Source: an uncultured Pseudomonadota bacterium (GTDB lineage: Bacteria > Pseudomonadota > Gammaproteobacteria > Burkholderiales > SG8-39). Taken from it: a stretch of DNA of 64,000 nt. This document shows, one piece after another, positions 53,200 to 63,723 of this stretch. How positions within the stretch are numbered: the stretch's first letter is position 1; each line of letters opens with the position of its first letter. The stretch is from assembly GCA_903921325.1 (NCBI GenBank), contig CAIXPL010000026.1, forward strand, positions 29,433 through 93,432. The letters run 5' to 3'. The notes under the pieces were generated by a model. That model saw only the letters and a program-made list of their open reading frames with translations. It was not told where the DNA came from and did not search any database. A program made the position numbers and the translations under genes.

Positions 53200-54885
53200 C
53201 TAGTATTTGGGTTGCGCGAGGTGTTGCAGCAAATCGGCAATCGAGACGTGCATCACATCGGTCATCGCCGCCGGGAACACCCCCGCGCCGATCACCGTCA
53301 ATGCCAACAGCCCGAGCACCACCATTTCGCGACGATCAATGTCGGCGAGCGCCGCCACTGCAGGATTGGCGATCGCACCGAAGATCACCCGTTTGTACAT
53401 CCAGAGCGTGTAGGCAGCACCCCAGATGAGCGTGCTGGCAGCGAGCAGCCCGATCCAGAAGTTGAACTGGACGGCACCCAGAATCACCATGAATTCGCCG
53501 ACAAAGCCACTGGTACCCGGCAGCCCGCAGTTGGCCATGGCAAACAGCATCATGAATGCAGCAAACACCGGCATGCGATTGGCAACGCCACCGTAATCGG
53601 CGATGTTGCGGGTATGCATGCGGTCATACAGCACACCAATACACAGGAACATCGCGGCCGATACAAAGCCATGCGAAATCATCTGAACCAGGGCGCCTTC
53701 GATGCCCGCGGCGCTGAAGATGAAAAACCCAAGCGTCACAAAGCCCATGTGCGAGATCGAGGAATACGCCACCAGCTTTTTCATATCGGTCTGCACCAAT
53801 GCCACCAGACCGATGTAGATCACTGCAACGAGTGACAGCGTGATCATGAACGGTGCGAACGCATGACTCGCATCCGGCAGAATCGGCAGCGAGAAGCGCA
53901 CGAAACCGTACGCCCCCAGCTTCAGCATGATCGCTGCCAGCACCGCCGAGCCGCCGGTCGGTGCTTCGACGTGCGCGTCGGGCAACCAGGTGTGCACCGG
54001 CCACATTGGCACCTTTACCGAGAACGCGGCAAAGAAGGCAAAGAACAGCCACTTCTGCGTCTCCAGCGGAATGGGCAGGTTCTGGAAATCCTCGATTGAA
54101 AAACTGCCACCGCTCGCGTTGTAGAGGAACACAAACGCGACCAGCAGCAAGAGCGACCCCAGCAGGGTGTAGAGAAAGAACTTGAACGCCGCATAGACCC
54201 GGTTCGGTCCGCCCCAGATGCCGATCACGATATACATCGGAATCAGTGTGGCCTCGAAGAACACATAGAACAGGATCGCGTCGAGTGCCGCGAACACGCC
54301 ATTCATCAGGCCCGACATGATGAGAAAGGCTGCCATGTACTGGGACACGCGGTCGCGAATCACATCCCAGCCCGCCACCACCACCAGAACGGTGATGAAA
54401 CTGTTGAGCAGCAGGAACACGAGCGAAATGCCATCCACCCCGAGGTGGTACTGAATATGGAAACGCTCAACCCAGGGGCTCAATTCAGTGAACTGCATGC
54501 CATGCGCCGTCACATCAAATCCGACGTAGAGGGGCACCGTGGCAAGAAAACCGAGTACCGCGCTACCGAGGGCAATCTGACGCACAAGACCGGCACGTGC
54601 GGGGTCGCCACCGACGGCCAGCATGAGTACACCACCGGCGATCGGCAGCCAGATCGACACGCTGAGCCATGACACCCCGGCCACTGGCAATACCCGACCC
54701 GCCAGCCACGCAAGCACGATGAGCAGTAGCCCGAAGCCCCACCACAGCGGATTGCCGGTCATGCTGGCGGCAGCGCCAGACTGATGGGCGTCACCATGGT
54801 CGCCGCCGTGGGCGGCTCCATGCGCCACATCGTGTGTATGCGAGTCAGAGTGCTGCACTTCGATCCCCTGTTGCAGCGCGCGCAT
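53200..54885 (-). CDS. nuoM: NADH-quinone oxidoreductase subunit M with His-rich N-terminal extension
   Basis: The core (from about residue 68) is a normal NuoM of roughly 494 residues with fourteen helices: the Glu in FYVFFEATLIPMYIVIG, Lys in FSVKVPMWPVHTWLPDAHVE and TDMKKLVAYSSISHMGF belong to the proton path. Before it the frame encodes 67 extra residues: a His-rich stretch (seven His between residues 12 and 34), then a hydrophobic helix (about 47-66) beginning MTGNPLWWGFG. Possible starts are ATG 54885, ATG 54762, or a GTG near 54684. None has a strong ribosome site, so the true N-terminus is uncertain. The extra helix is not in E. coli NuoM. Confidence 0.9.
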   Translation of the reverse strand: MRALQQGIEVQHSDSHTHDVAHGAAHGGDHGDAHQSGAAASMTGNPLWWGFGLLLIVLAWLAGRVLPVAGVSWLSVSIWLPIAGGVLMLAVGGDPARAGLVRQIALGSAVLGFLATVPLYVGFDVTAHGMQFTELSPWVERFHIQYHLGVDGISLVFLLLNSFITVLVVVAGWDVIRDRVSQYMAAFLIMSGLMNGVFAALDAILFYVFFEATLIPMYIVIGIWGGPNRVYAAFKFFLYTLLGSLLLLVAFVFLYNASGGSFSIEDFQNLPIPLETQKWLFFAFFAAFSVKVPMWPVHTWLPDAHVEAPTGGSAVLAAIMLKLGAYGFVRFSLPILPDASHAFAPFMITLSLVAVIYIGLVALVQTDMKKLVAYSSISHMGFVTLGFFIFSAAGIEGALVQMISHGFVSAAMFLCIGVLYDRMHTRNIADYGGVANRMPVFAAFMMLFAMANCGLPGTSGFVGEFMVILGAVQFNFWIGLLAASTLIWGAAYTLWMYKRVIFGAIANPAVAALADIDRREMVVLGLLALTVIGAGVFPAAMTDVMHVSIADLLQHLAQPKY

Positions 54886-54933
54886 GCCCTTGGGCAGACG
54901 AGGCGCGTTGGTATGGCCGTGTTTTCATGACCC

Positions 54934-56895
54934 TCAACCCCTGACCATCCAGATCCACACGGTGAGCAGGACAAAGGCCCCCGCAATCATGGCAAACGCG
55001 TAGTGATAGATAAGCCCGGTTTGAATGCCGCGCATCCATCCTGCCGCCCAGCCCACCAGGCGGGCGGTGCCGTTCACCAGTGCGCCATCGATAATGCCCA
55101 CGTCGCCGATCTTCCACAGCCCGCTACCGGTCTTCAATGCCCCTCCGGCAAACACGGTCTGATTGAAATCATCAAAGCCGTATTTGTTTTCAAGAATCCG
55201 CACCGGCCAGCGAAACCAGTGACGCAGGCGCCCCGCCAATGCCGGATTGAACAGGTACAGATAGGCGGCGATGGCAATGCCCAGGGCGGACAACCAGAAC
55301 GGGGCACCGTGCAGGCCCTCGAGCATCATGGCGCCTGCGCCATGGAACTCTTCGGCCAGTTCATGGATCACCGGATGGTCGGGCGAATAGTGAATGGCGC
55401 CGCCAAAGAAATCACCGAACACAATCGGGCCCACCAGGTAGCCAGCCACCACCGCGGGTATGGCAAGCAGCACCAGGGGAAGCGTGATCACCCAGGGCGA
55501 CTCATGCAGGTGTTCGCGGGTATGCGCATCCATGCGCGGCTCACCGTGAAAGGCCATGAACACCATGCGGAACGTGTAGAACGCAGTGACGATGGTGCAG
55601 GCGAGCACGCAGGCATAGGCATACCCGGCACCGGCCAGATCAGCGCCATGCACCGCCTCGATGATCAGATCCTTGGAGAAGAACCCGGCAAATCCAGGTA
55701 TACCCGCACTGGAAATTGCCGCGATCAGCACAGTGATCCAGGTGATCGGCATGTAGCGGCGCAAGCCCCCCATCTGGCGCATGTCCTGTTCGTGATGTAG
55801 CGCCACAATGACCGACCCGGCACCGAGGAACAGCACCGCCTTGAAAAATGCATGAGTCATCAGATGGAAAATGCCTGCGCCGTAAGCTGAGGCGCCCAGT
55901 GCCACCGTCATATAGCCCAATTGCGACAAGGTGGAGTAGGCCACCACGCGCTTGATGTCGTATTGAATGGTGGCCACCAGCGCCATGAAGAAGGCGGTGG
56001 TGCCGCCGATCACCAGAATGAAGCTGCGTGCGGCATCGGACAGCTCAAACAGCGGTGACATCCGCGCCACCATGAAGATACCGGCGGTCACCATGGTGGC
56101 CGCGTGGATCAGGGCCGAAATGGGCGTCGGGCCTTCCATCGAATCTGGCAGCCAGACATGCAGCGGTACTTGCGCTGACTTGCCCATGGCGCCGATAAAC
56201 AGGCAGATACAGGTGACCGAAATCATCAGCCACGGGGTGCCAGTGAACAACTCTATGGTCTCCCCCTTCAACTCGGGGGCCTTGGCAAAGACCTGCGCAT
56301 AATCGAGTGTGCCGAAATGCGCGAGCACCAGACCGATGCCAAGCAAAAAGCCGAAATCACCGACACGATTGACCAGAAACGCCTTCATGTTGGCAAAGAT
56401 GGCCGTGGGGCGGGTGTACCAGAACCCGATCAACAGGTAGGACACCAGACCGACCGCTTCCCACCCGAAGAACAATTGCAGGAAGTTGTTGCTCATCACC
56501 AGCATGAGCATGGAGAAGGTGAAGAGGGAGATGTAGGCAAAAAAGCGCTGATAGCCGGGGTCATCATGCATGTACCCGATGGTGTAGATATGCACCATAA
56601 GCGATACGAAGGTCACCACGATCATCATCAGCACGGTGAGCGGGTCGATCTGAAATCCGATCTGCAGAGGCACATCACCCAGCATCGACCAGGTATAGAG
56701 CACCTCATTGAGGCTCTGCCCGTGCATGAGAACCTGGTTCGCCACCAGCAGTGATCCGACCAGGGCCACCAGCACACCGATGATCGTGATCGAGTGTGCC
56801 CCGGCACGTCCGATACGGCGCCCGAACAGGCCCGCGATGATCGCGCCGGCCAAGGGCGCCAGCGGCACGATCAGGCATGTCGTTTTCAAGTCCAT
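54934..56895 (-). CDS. nuoL: NADH-quinone oxidoreductase subunit L
   Basis: A 653-residue antiporter-like subunit, the most distal of complex I, with about sixteen helices and the long amphipathic C-terminal helix region. Key parts: FFGWEAVGLVSYLLIGFWY, AQVPLHVWLPDSMEGPTPIS, YDIKRVVAYSTLSQLGYM and FFKAVLFLGAGSVIVALHHE. Length is near the E. coli protein (613) with a longer His-containing loop (HYSPDHPVIHELAEEFHGA). It follows nuoK by 3 bp. Confidence 0.96.
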   Translation of the reverse strand: MDLKTTCLIVPLAPLAGAIIAGLFGRRIGRAGAHSITIIGVLVALVGSLLVANQVLMHGQSLNEVLYTWSMLGDVPLQIGFQIDPLTVLMMIVVTFVSLMVHIYTIGYMHDDPGYQRFFAYISLFTFSMLMLVMSNNFLQLFFGWEAVGLVSYLLIGFWYTRPTAIFANMKAFLVNRVGDFGFLLGIGLVLAHFGTLDYAQVFAKAPELKGETIELFTGTPWLMISVTCICLFIGAMGKSAQVPLHVWLPDSMEGPTPISALIHAATMVTAGIFMVARMSPLFELSDAARSFILVIGGTTAFFMALVATIQYDIKRVVAYSTLSQLGYMTVALGASAYGAGIFHLMTHAFFKAVLFLGAGSVIVALHHEQDMRQMGGLRRYMPITWITVLIAAISSAGIPGFAGFFSKDLIIEAVHGADLAGAGYAYACVLACTIVTAFYTFRMVFMAFHGEPRMDAHTREHLHESPWVITLPLVLLAIPAVVAGYLVGPIVFGDFFGGAIHYSPDHPVIHELAEEFHGAGAMMLEGLHGAPFWLSALGIAIAAYLYLFNPALAGRLRHWFRWPVRILENKYGFDDFNQTVFAGGALKTGSGLWKIGDVGIIDGALVNGTARLVGWAAGWMRGIQTGLIYHYAFAMIAGAFVLLTVWIWMVRG

Positions 56896-56898
56896 GCG

Positions 56899-57222
56899 CT
56901 AGCCTTTGAGCGTGTCGAGGTCATCGACATTGATAGTACTGCGGTTGCGAAACAGCACGACCAGGATGGCCAGGCCAATGGCCGATTCGGCCGCCGCCAC
57001 GGTGAGGATGAAAAATACAAACACCTGACCTGCCAGATCCTGCAGGTAGTACGAGAACGCGATGAAATTCAGATTGACCGCGAGCAGCATCAATTCGATG
57101 GCCATCAGCAGAATGATCACATTCTTGCGATTCAGAAAAATTCCGACCACCGAGATGGCAAACAAGATGGCCCCCAGAACCAGAAAGTGACCGAGGCCCA
57201 GTGAATGTGCGTCCATGCTCAT
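56899..57222 (-). CDS. nuoK: NADH-quinone oxidoreductase subunit K
   Basis: A 107-residue, three-helix membrane subunit. The two membrane-buried glutamates are in [13 protein letters not shown] and [13 protein letters not shown], as required for proton transfer. ATG at 57222 overlaps the nuoJ stop by 4 bp; a second ATG at 57216 would give a 105-residue form. Confidence 0.95.
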   Translation of the reverse strand: MSMDAHSLGLGHFLVLGAILFAISVVGIFLNRKNVIILLMAIELMLLAVNLNFIAFSYYLQDLAGQVFVFFILTVAAAESAIGLAILVVLFRNRSTINVDDLDTLKG

Positions 57223-57821
57223 TCTCCCTCGCTTGCCATGGTGACCAGCCGTACCCGGTCCTTGCTCTTCACCTTGACCTGATCGGCCGGATCGACATAA
57301 CGGGTGTCCTTGCGCTTGCGCAAGGTGAGCGCAATGGCCGCCACAATTGCCACCAGCAGCAGTACCGCGGCGATTTCGAATGCATAAACGTATTGGGTGT
57401 ACAGCACCTGCCCGAGTGCCTTGGTGTTGCTGTAACCCGCAGCGGCCTCAGCCGGATGGGGCAAGCGCGCCGGTCCGAAGTAGCGCCGTGCGACCACCAT
57501 GGCCATTTCAGCGATCATGATGCCACCCACCACGAGACCGGGCACCAAATAGGCCCAGAAGCCTTCGCGCAACCGATCCAGGTTGATATCGAGCATCATC
57601 ACTACAAAGAGGAACAACACCATCACCGCACCGACGTACACCAGCACCAGCGTGATGGCGAGGAACTCGGCATGCAGCATCATCCAGATGGCCGAGGCCG
57701 TGAAGAACGCGAGCACCAGACTGAGCGCGGCATGTACCGGATTGCGCAGCAGAATGACGGCGAGGCCGGATAGCACCAGCACCGTGCTGAAAGCGTAGAA
57801 GGCCAACCATTCAATAATCAT
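57219..57821 (-). CDS. nuoJ: NADH-quinone oxidoreductase subunit J
   Basis: A 200-residue membrane subunit with five helices. The first three (starting [20 protein letters not shown]) and the [26 protein letters not shown] stretch, including its conserved Tyr, are typical; quoted here in parts as [13 protein letters not shown]. The C-terminal tail is basic and polar. A 99-bp spacer separates it from nuoI, the longest gap inside the operon, with no visible promoter. Confidence 0.94.
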   Translation of the reverse strand: MIIEWLAFYAFSTVLVLSGLAVILLRNPVHAALSLVLAFFTASAIWMMLHAEFLAITLVLVYVGAVMVLFLFVVMMLDINLDRLREGFWAYLVPGLVVGGIMIAEMAMVVARRYFGPARLPHPAEAAAGYSNTKALGQVLYTQYVYAFEIAAVLLLVAIVAAIALTLRKRKDTRYVDPADQVKVKSKDRVRLVTMASEGE

Positions 57822-57920
57822 TGACCGCTGTGTCCTTGCCTGGAGCGACCCGCTGACCGAAAGACTCGGCAGGTCGTTGACTCGTTAAACCCTAAGTGCG
57901 AGGTGCGCATCCGGAATCGC

Positions 57921-58412
57921 TCACCGAAAGGCAGCATCGGCTGCCCTGTCCTGTGCAATTTGTGCCTCGTAGCGATCGCCCACTGCGAGCAACATTTCTT
58001 TGGTGTAGTACAGATCACCGCGGCGCTCGCCGTGGTATTCGAACTGACGTGTCTCAACGATCGAATCGACCGGGCAGGACTCTTCGCAAAAGCCGCAGAA
58101 GATGCACTTGGTGAGATCGATGTCATAGCGGGTGGTGCGTCGCGTGCCATCGTCACGCTGCTCTGATTCGATGGTGATTGCCAGTGCCGGACAGACCGCT
58201 TCACAAAGCTTGCAGGCGATGCAGCGCTCTTCGCCATTGGGATAGCGACGCAGCGCATGCAGACCGCGAAAGCGCGGACTGAGCGGGGTTTTTTCTTCCG
58301 GAAAACGAATGGTGATCTTCCGCGCAAACAGGTGACGCCCGGTAACCGCCATCCCCTTCACCAGCTCGAAGAGCAGGAAGGTGCGCAGAAAGGTCTGGAC
58401 TCGTTGAATCAT
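57921..58412 (-). CDS. nuoI: NADH-quinone oxidoreductase subunit I
   Basis: A 163-residue peripheral-arm ferredoxin carrying clusters N6a and N6b. The two [4Fe-4S] motifs are [12 protein letters not shown] and [12 protein letters not shown], each followed by a remote-proline context. N-terminal amphipathic helices ([18 protein letters not shown]) dock on the membrane arm. ATG at 58412 chosen; the frame is open into nuoH, but this residue begins the conserved MIQRVQTFL. The gap after nuoH is 16 bp. Confidence 0.95.
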   Translation of the reverse strand: MIQRVQTFLRTFLLFELVKGMAVTGRHLFARKITIRFPEEKTPLSPRFRGLHALRRYPNGEERCIACKLCEAVCPALAITIESEQRDDGTRRTTRYDIDLTKCIFCGFCEESCPVDSIVETRQFEYHGERRGDLYYTKEMLLAVGDRYEAQIAQDRAADAAFR

Positions 58413-58428
58413 AAGGTTCGCTCGCGGA

Positions 58429-59523
58429 TCAATGCCAGACGTTGAACGGGGACTGCATCCACGCACCGATGACCACCACCCAGACGATGGTGAGCGGTAT
58501 GAACACCTTCCAGCCCAGCCGCATGATCTGGTCATAGCGGTAGCGCGGGAACGTGGCGCGGAACCACAGGAAGCAGAACAGCAGGAACAGCACTTTCACC
58601 AACAGCCAGAAGGCATTCGGTCCAAACAGCAACGGCCCGAGCACCGGGATGGCAAGTAAGGCCGGCGCGCTGAATGGTGGCTCCCAGCCACCGAGGAACA
58701 TGATGGTGGCAAGTGCCGAGACCAGGATCATGTTGGCGTATTCGGCAAGGAAGAACACGGCAAAGCCCATGCCTGAATATTCGACGTGAAAGCCGGCCAC
58801 GATTTCTGATTCGCCCTCGGCCACGTCAAAGGGCGCCCGATTGGTTTCAGCGACCGCCGCAATGAAATACACGATGAACATCGGAAACAGCGGCAGCCAA
58901 TTCCACGACAGCACGTTGAATCCGTGCGAAGCAAACATGCCCTGTGCTTGCGAGTGCACGATGTCGCTCAAATTGAGGCTCTGCGACACCATCAGCACGC
59001 ACACGAGGGCAAAGCCCATGGCAATTTCATAGGAGACGATTTGCGCGGCCGAGCGCATGGCGCCGAGGAACGCATACTTGGAGTTGGACGCCCACCCAGC
59101 GATGATGACGCCGTAGACACCCATCGAGGTGATCGCCATCACGTAGAGCAGCCCGGCGTTCACATCGGCCAGCACCACCTGTGGGCTGAACGGAATCACC
59201 GCCCAGGCGGCAAGCGCCGGCATGATCGAGAGTACTGGTGCCAGCAGAAACAGGAATCGATTGGCACCGGCTGGGAGCACGATCTCCTTGGTCATCAGCT
59301 TGAGTGCATCGGCAATCGGCTGCAGCCAGCCATAGCCAACGCGGTTCGGGCCCATGCGAATCTGCATCCAGCCGATGACCTTGCGCTCAGCCAGCGTCAG
59401 ATAGGCGACCGCGCCCATCAACGGCAGCACGATAGCGATGATGCAAAGGAGCGTCCACACGAAGGTGAATACCAGTGGGCCCCAGAACGCACCGATGAGG
59501 CTGACGAACCAGTGCTCCATCAC
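58429..59523 (-). CDS. nuoH: NADH-quinone oxidoreductase subunit H
   Basis: A 364-residue, eight-helix subunit forming the base of the quinone chamber. Family signatures: [17 protein letters not shown] near the N-terminus, [12 protein letters not shown], and the acidic loop [23 protein letters not shown] at 59523 overlaps the nuoG stop by 4 bp; a second ATG follows directly. Confidence 0.96.
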   Translation of the reverse strand: MMEHWFVSLIGAFWGPLVFTFVWTLLCIIAIVLPLMGAVAYLTLAERKVIGWMQIRMGPNRVGYGWLQPIADALKLMTKEIVLPAGANRFLFLLAPVLSIMPALAAWAVIPFSPQVVLADVNAGLLYVMAITSMGVYGVIIAGWASNSKYAFLGAMRSAAQIVSYEIAMGFALVCVLMVSQSLNLSDIVHSQAQGMFASHGFNVLSWNWLPLFPMFIVYFIAAVAETNRAPFDVAEGESEIVAGFHVEYSGMGFAVFFLAEYANMILVSALATIMFLGGWEPPFSAPALLAIPVLGPLLFGPNAFWLLVKVLFLLFCFLWFRATFPRYRYDQIMRLGWKVFIPLTIVWVVVIGAWMQSPFNVWH

Positions 59524-61877
59524 GCCGCCTCCACCTGGACAACATCAAAGGGGGCACCCAGGGTTGCGCTGTCCGGATGCGCTGCGCTCACGCGGACGCA
59601 ATCGGCCGGCACCGTGGCATCGAGTTCGACGGCAAGGACCGTGCTCCCCTCACCTTGACGCACCCGCGCGCTCGCACCAGCGGTCAAACCAAGTTTTTGC
59701 AGCGTGCTCTCGCACGCGCGCAGCCGAGGTGCAATGGCATCGCAGGTTTGTTGCAAGGCACTTGCGCGTCGCACGATTGGATCGGTCGCATAGATCGGTA
59801 CATCGGCAATGCGCTGCACGGTGCCCGCCGCCCCATTCGTGTCGGACTGCCCGGACGGTGCCGGGTAGCTGCCGCCTTCGATGGTGTTGCCAAGCCGCGC
59901 AGCAATGCTCTGTGCCGCCGGCAGCGCGGTGCGTACCGCTTCAATGGCATCAAAGGCCAGATGTTCGAAACCAAGTAGCGTGGCAAGTACGCGCAAAACC
60001 TTCCATCCCGGCCTTGCCTCGGCCAGCGGGTGGACCACCGCGTTGAAGGTCTGCAGACGGCCTTCGGTGTTCACGAAGCTACCGGGAGTTTCAGTCGCCG
60101 GCGCAATCGGCAAAAGCACATCCGCACGATCGCCGGGCCGCGGCGCATAGCAGGAGAGCGAGAGCACAAACTGTGCGCTGTGCAGTGCCGCCATCGCCTG
60201 CCCCGGATTGGCACAATCAAGGGCTGGCTCAAGGCCAAACAGCACATAGCCCGCGGCGGGCTGGCTGAACATCGTGCTCGCGTTGCGACCACCCGGTCCG
60301 GGGATCGCGCCGGCAATATAACCACCGACACCATTGGCGCCTTCGCCCAGATGCCCGAAGGGTGAACCCAGTAACCCGGCGAGCCGTTGCGCCAGCACCA
60401 CGAGCTCGGTTCGAGTGGCAATGCCATGGACGACGCTGCCAAGCAAAATCGCCCTCGATTCACCGCCACACAGGCTCTGCGCGATGGCACGCGCCTGCGC
60501 ACCCGGCACGGCACGGTCGGCTTCGGGTGGAATCGGTTGATCGAGTTTCTCGGCAACGGCGCGAACCACTTGCGCCAGGGCATCGGCGAGCTGGGCCGGT
60601 GCTACCGTCATGCGGTTGGCCACCCGCATCAGGGGATCCTCATCGATCACCTGGAGCAGATTGATCTCGCCCCGTTTTGCCATCTGGCGCAGTCGCTGCG
60701 CCAGCAACGGCTGATCCTTGCGCAGGAACGAGCCCACCACCAGGGCCCGATCAAGCGTGCTCAGGCTGGCGACATCGGTACCAAGCCAGGGAATCCCTTG
60801 ACGATGGGCATCGGCGCGAAAATCGGTTTGACGGGCGCGAAAGTCGATCGACTCGCTACCCAGTGCCCGGGTCAGCGCCTGCAGCAGATGCAATTCTTCG
60901 AGCGTCGCCTGGGGCGAGGCCAGTGCGGCAAGCCCCGCGCCGCCGTGCGCCTGAATGACCTGGCGCAGGCCATCAGCGGCGCGTGCCAGCGCACTTTCCC
61001 AATCAGTCTCGACCCAGCCATCGCCAGAGCGCACCATCGGTCGGGTCAGCCGATCGGGGTGATTGAGGCCCTGATAGGAGAAGCGGTCGCGGTCAGAGAG
61101 CCAGCATTCATTGATGGCTTCGTTCTCAAGCGGCAACACGCGCATCACGCGGTTCTGTTTCACCTGCACGATCACATTGGAGCCCAGCGCATCATGCGCG
61201 GCGATCGACTGACGACGCGACAGCTCCCAGGTGCGCGCGCTGTAGCGAAACGGCTTGGAGGTGAGCGCACCGACCGGGCAGATGTCGATCATATTGCCCG
61301 AGAGCTCCGAATCAACCGTCTGTCCCACAAAGGCAACGATTTCGGAGTGCTCACCGCGCCCGATCATGCCCAGTTCCATCACGCCGGCAATTTCCTGGCC
61401 AAAGCGGACACAGCGGGTGCACTGAATGCAGCGGCTCATCTCCTCGGTGGCCACCAGTGGGCCGACGTCCTTGCGTTCGACCACGCGCTTGGCTTCGTCA
61501 TAGCGCGAACTGGAGCCGCCATAGCCTACCGCCAGATCCTGCAACTGGCATTCGCCACCCTGGTCACAGATCGGGCAGTCGAGCGGGTGATTGATCAGCA
61601 AGAACTCCATCACCCCGTTCTGCGCCTGACGCGCCTTGTCCGAACGAGTATGCACCTTCATGCCATCGGTGACTGGCGTGGCGCAGGCCGGCAGTGGCTT
61701 GGGCGCCTTCTCGACATCGACCAGGCACATGCGGCAATTGGCCGCGATCGAGAGTTTGCGGTGATAGCAGAAATGCGGGACGTAGAGACCGAGGCGGCTG
61801 GCCGCCTCCATCACCATCGACCCGGCCGGCACTTCCACCGTCTGGCCATCAATCTCGACTTTCAGATTTTGCGACAC
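59520..61877 (-). CDS. nuoG: NADH-quinone oxidoreductase subunit G
   Basis: A 785-residue Fe-S subunit of the peripheral arm. N-terminal [2Fe-2S] domain ([19 protein letters not shown]), His-Cys3 cluster region ([18 protein letters not shown]), two-cluster segment ([11 protein letters not shown] ... [10 protein letters not shown]), then a molybdopterin-oxidoreductase-like domain without cofactor. I use a GTG start at 61877: it has GAGG five bases before and begins [15 protein letters not shown]. The ATG at 61919 would overlap nuoF by 35 bp. GTG sits 7 bp after the nuoF stop, whose last codons hold the ribosome site. Confidence 0.94.
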   Translation of the reverse strand: MSQNLKVEIDGQTVEVPAGSMVMEAASRLGLYVPHFCYHRKLSIAANCRMCLVDVEKAPKPLPACATPVTDGMKVHTRSDKARQAQNGVMEFLLINHPLDCPICDQGGECQLQDLAVGYGGSSSRYDEAKRVVERKDVGPLVATEEMSRCIQCTRCVRFGQEIAGVMELGMIGRGEHSEIVAFVGQTVDSELSGNMIDICPVGALTSKPFRYSARTWELSRRQSIAAHDALGSNVIVQVKQNRVMRVLPLENEAINECWLSDRDRFSYQGLNHPDRLTRPMVRSGDGWVETDWESALARAADGLRQVIQAHGGAGLAALASPQATLEELHLLQALTRALGSESIDFRARQTDFRADAHRQGIPWLGTDVASLSTLDRALVVGSFLRKDQPLLAQRLRQMAKRGEINLLQVIDEDPLMRVANRMTVAPAQLADALAQVVRAVAEKLDQPIPPEADRAVPGAQARAIAQSLCGGESRAILLGSVVHGIATRTELVVLAQRLAGLLGSPFGHLGEGANGVGGYIAGAIPGPGGRNASTMFSQPAAGYVLFGLEPALDCANPGQAMAALHSAQFVLSLSCYAPRPGDRADVLLPIAPATETPGSFVNTEGRLQTFNAVVHPLAEARPGWKVLRVLATLLGFEHLAFDAIEAVRTALPAAQSIAARLGNTIEGGSYPAPSGQSDTNGAAGTVQRIADVPIYATDPIVRRASALQQTCDAIAPRLRACESTLQKLGLTAGASARVRQGEGSTVLAVELDATVPADCVRVSAAHPDSATLGAPFDVVQVEAA

Positions 61878-61884
61878 ATAAGCC

Positions 61885-63234
61885 TCACGCAGCCGCACCG
61901 GCCATTGCAGGCGTCCCATGGGCGCCCGAGCGACCCCAACGCGGTTCGATCGCGCTGCCGCTCACCATGCAATGCCGATGTTCGATGTGGTATTCAAATT
62001 CGTGGCGAAAATGCCGCAGGAAGCTCTTGACCGGAAGGGCTGCCGCATCGCCCAGGGCGCAAATCGTGCGCCCGGCAATGTTGTCTGACACCGATTCAAG
62101 CCGCGCCAGATCCTCGATACGGCCCTCACCATTTTCGATCCGATGCACCATCCGGTACAGCCAGCCAGTGCCCTCACGACAGGGCGTGCACTGACCGCAC
62201 GACTCTTCATAGTAGAAGTAGGACAGACGCTCGAGCGCCCGCACCATGCAGGTCGAATCGTCCATGACGATCACTGCGCCGGAACCGAGCATCGACCCGG
62301 CCTTGGCAATCGAGTCGTAGTCCATATCGGTGGCCATCATCACGTCGGCCGGCAACACCGGCATCGACGAACCACCCGGGATCACGGCCTTTAATTGGTG
62401 CCCGCTGCGTACGCCTCCGGCCATCTCTAGAAGTTGCGCAAACGGGGTGCCCAGACGCACTTCATAATTGCCGGGCCGATTCACGTGACCGGTGACCGAG
62501 AAGAGCTTGGTGCCGCCGTTGTTGGGCTTGCCCAGTTCGAGAAAGCGATCGCCGCCATTGCGGATGATCCACGGCACCGCGGCAAAGGTTTCGGTGTTGT
62601 TGATGGTGGTGGGGCGACCATACAGGCCGAAACTGGCCGGAAACGGCGGCTTGAAGCGCGGCTGGCCTTTTTTGCCTTCGAGCGACTCCAGCAGCGCTGT
62701 CTCTTCGCCACAAATGTAGGCACCGAATCCGGCATGTGCATAGAGCTCATAGCTGAATGCGCTGCCGAGGATGGCCTGACCGAGATAGCCCGCGGCGCGC
62801 GCTTCTTCAAGGGCTTCTTCGAACTGCTCGTAGACCGACCAGATCTCGCCGTGAATGTAGTTATACCCAGCGGTGGCACCCATCGCAAACCCTGCAATGA
62901 TCATGCCCTCGATCACTGAATGCGGGTTGTAGCGCAGCAGGTCGCGGTCCTTGCAGGTGCCCGGTTCGCCCTCATCGGAATTGCACACCACATACTTGGC
63001 GCCCGGCAGTTGCCGCGGCATGAACGACCACTTGAGACCGGTTGGAAACCCGGCCCCGCCGCGTCCACGCAGCGATGAACGCTTCAGCTCGGCGATCACC
63101 GCATCGGGAGTGAGGCCTTCGGTAAGGATTTTGCGCAATGCGGCATAGCCACCACGCTGCTCGTAATCGCGCAGGTGCCAGTTGTGGCCGTCGAGGCCAG
63201 CCATCAAAATCGCATCGGGACCGTAATCAAGCAT
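61885..63234 (-). CDS. nuoF: NADH-quinone oxidoreductase subunit F
   Basis: A 449-residue NADH-oxidising flavoprotein. FMN/NADH-binding glycine loops are [17 protein letters not shown] and [30 protein letters not shown] lies between. The [4Fe-4S] N3 site is [10 protein letters not shown] plus a Cys about 40 residues on (RTICALG). The C-terminal tail after HRHCMVSGS is Gly/Ala-rich and slightly longer than usual. It starts 3 bp after nuoE ends. Confidence 0.96.
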   Translation of the reverse strand: MLDYGPDAILMAGLDGHNWHLRDYEQRGGYAALRKILTEGLTPDAVIAELKRSSLRGRGGAGFPTGLKWSFMPRQLPGAKYVVCNSDEGEPGTCKDRDLLRYNPHSVIEGMIIAGFAMGATAGYNYIHGEIWSVYEQFEEALEEARAAGYLGQAILGSAFSYELYAHAGFGAYICGEETALLESLEGKKGQPRFKPPFPASFGLYGRPTTINNTETFAAVPWIIRNGGDRFLELGKPNNGGTKLFSVTGHVNRPGNYEVRLGTPFAQLLEMAGGVRSGHQLKAVIPGGSSMPVLPADVMMATDMDYDSIAKAGSMLGSGAVIVMDDSTCMVRALERLSYFYYEESCGQCTPCREGTGWLYRMVHRIENGEGRIEDLARLESVSDNIAGRTICALGDAAALPVKSFLRHFRHEFEYHIEHRHCMVSGSAIEPRWGRSGAHGTPAMAGAAA

Positions 63235-63237
63235 GCG

Positions 63238-63723
63238 TCAGGCCTTCGCTTTCAGTTCAGTGAGGAGCGTATCGATGGCCTCATTGGACAGTCGATCGCA
63301 CATGCGCTTGTTGTTCACCAGCACCACCGGCGCCATGGCGCAGGCCCCCATGCACTCGCCTTCCTTCAGCGTAAAGCAGCCATCGGCGGTGGTCTGGTTG
63401 AAATCGATGCCCAGGCGCGCCTTGATGTGATCAGCGGCAGCCAGTGCGCCTTGCAAGCCGCACGGCAGGCAAGTGCAGATGGTCAGCTTGAACCGGCCAG
63501 TAGGCTCAAGGTTGTACATATTGTAGAAAGTTGCCACTTCGTAGACTGCCACAGGGGGCATGCCCAGATAGCGTGCAACTTCGGCCAGTGTGTCGCTCGA
63601 CAGCCAGCCGTTCTCGTCCTGCGCAATAATGAGTGCGCCCATCACCGCCGATTGCTTCTGATCGGCCGGATACTTGGCGATCTCGCGATCGATACGCTTG
63701 AGTGAATCGGCAGACAGGCTCAT
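63238..63723 (-). CDS. nuoE: NADH-quinone oxidoreductase subunit E
   Basis: A 161-residue thioredoxin-fold [2Fe-2S] protein (N1a). The four cluster cysteines appear as C-x4-C (CTCLPC, outer pair) and C-x3-C (CMGAC). The N-terminal helical part ([20 protein letters not shown]) and [14 protein letters not shown] are family-typical. ATG at 63723 overlaps the nuoD stop by 4 bp. Confidence 0.95.
   Translation of the reverse strand: MSLSADSLKRIDREIAKYPADQKQSAVMGALIIAQDENGWLSSDTLAEVARYLGMPPVAVYEVATFYNMYNLEPTGRFKLTICTCLPCGLQGALAAADHIKARLGIDFNQTTADGCFTLKEGECMGACAMAPVVLVNNKRMCDRLSNEAIDTLLTELKAKA

Noticed and set aside
54845..54928. Small frame starting MKTRPYQ between nuoL and nuoM
   Set aside because: It is 27 residues of Arg/Ala-rich sequence with no helix or domain, and it overlaps the nuoM extension in another frame.
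60387..62030. 547-codon plus-strand frame opposite nuoG (also 588 codons at 41569 opposite gspE, and 421 codons at 10060 opposite purL)
   Set aside because: Long antisense frames are expected in GC-rich DNA with strong codon bias. The minus-strand genes are unmistakable and the antisense products have no recognisable domains.
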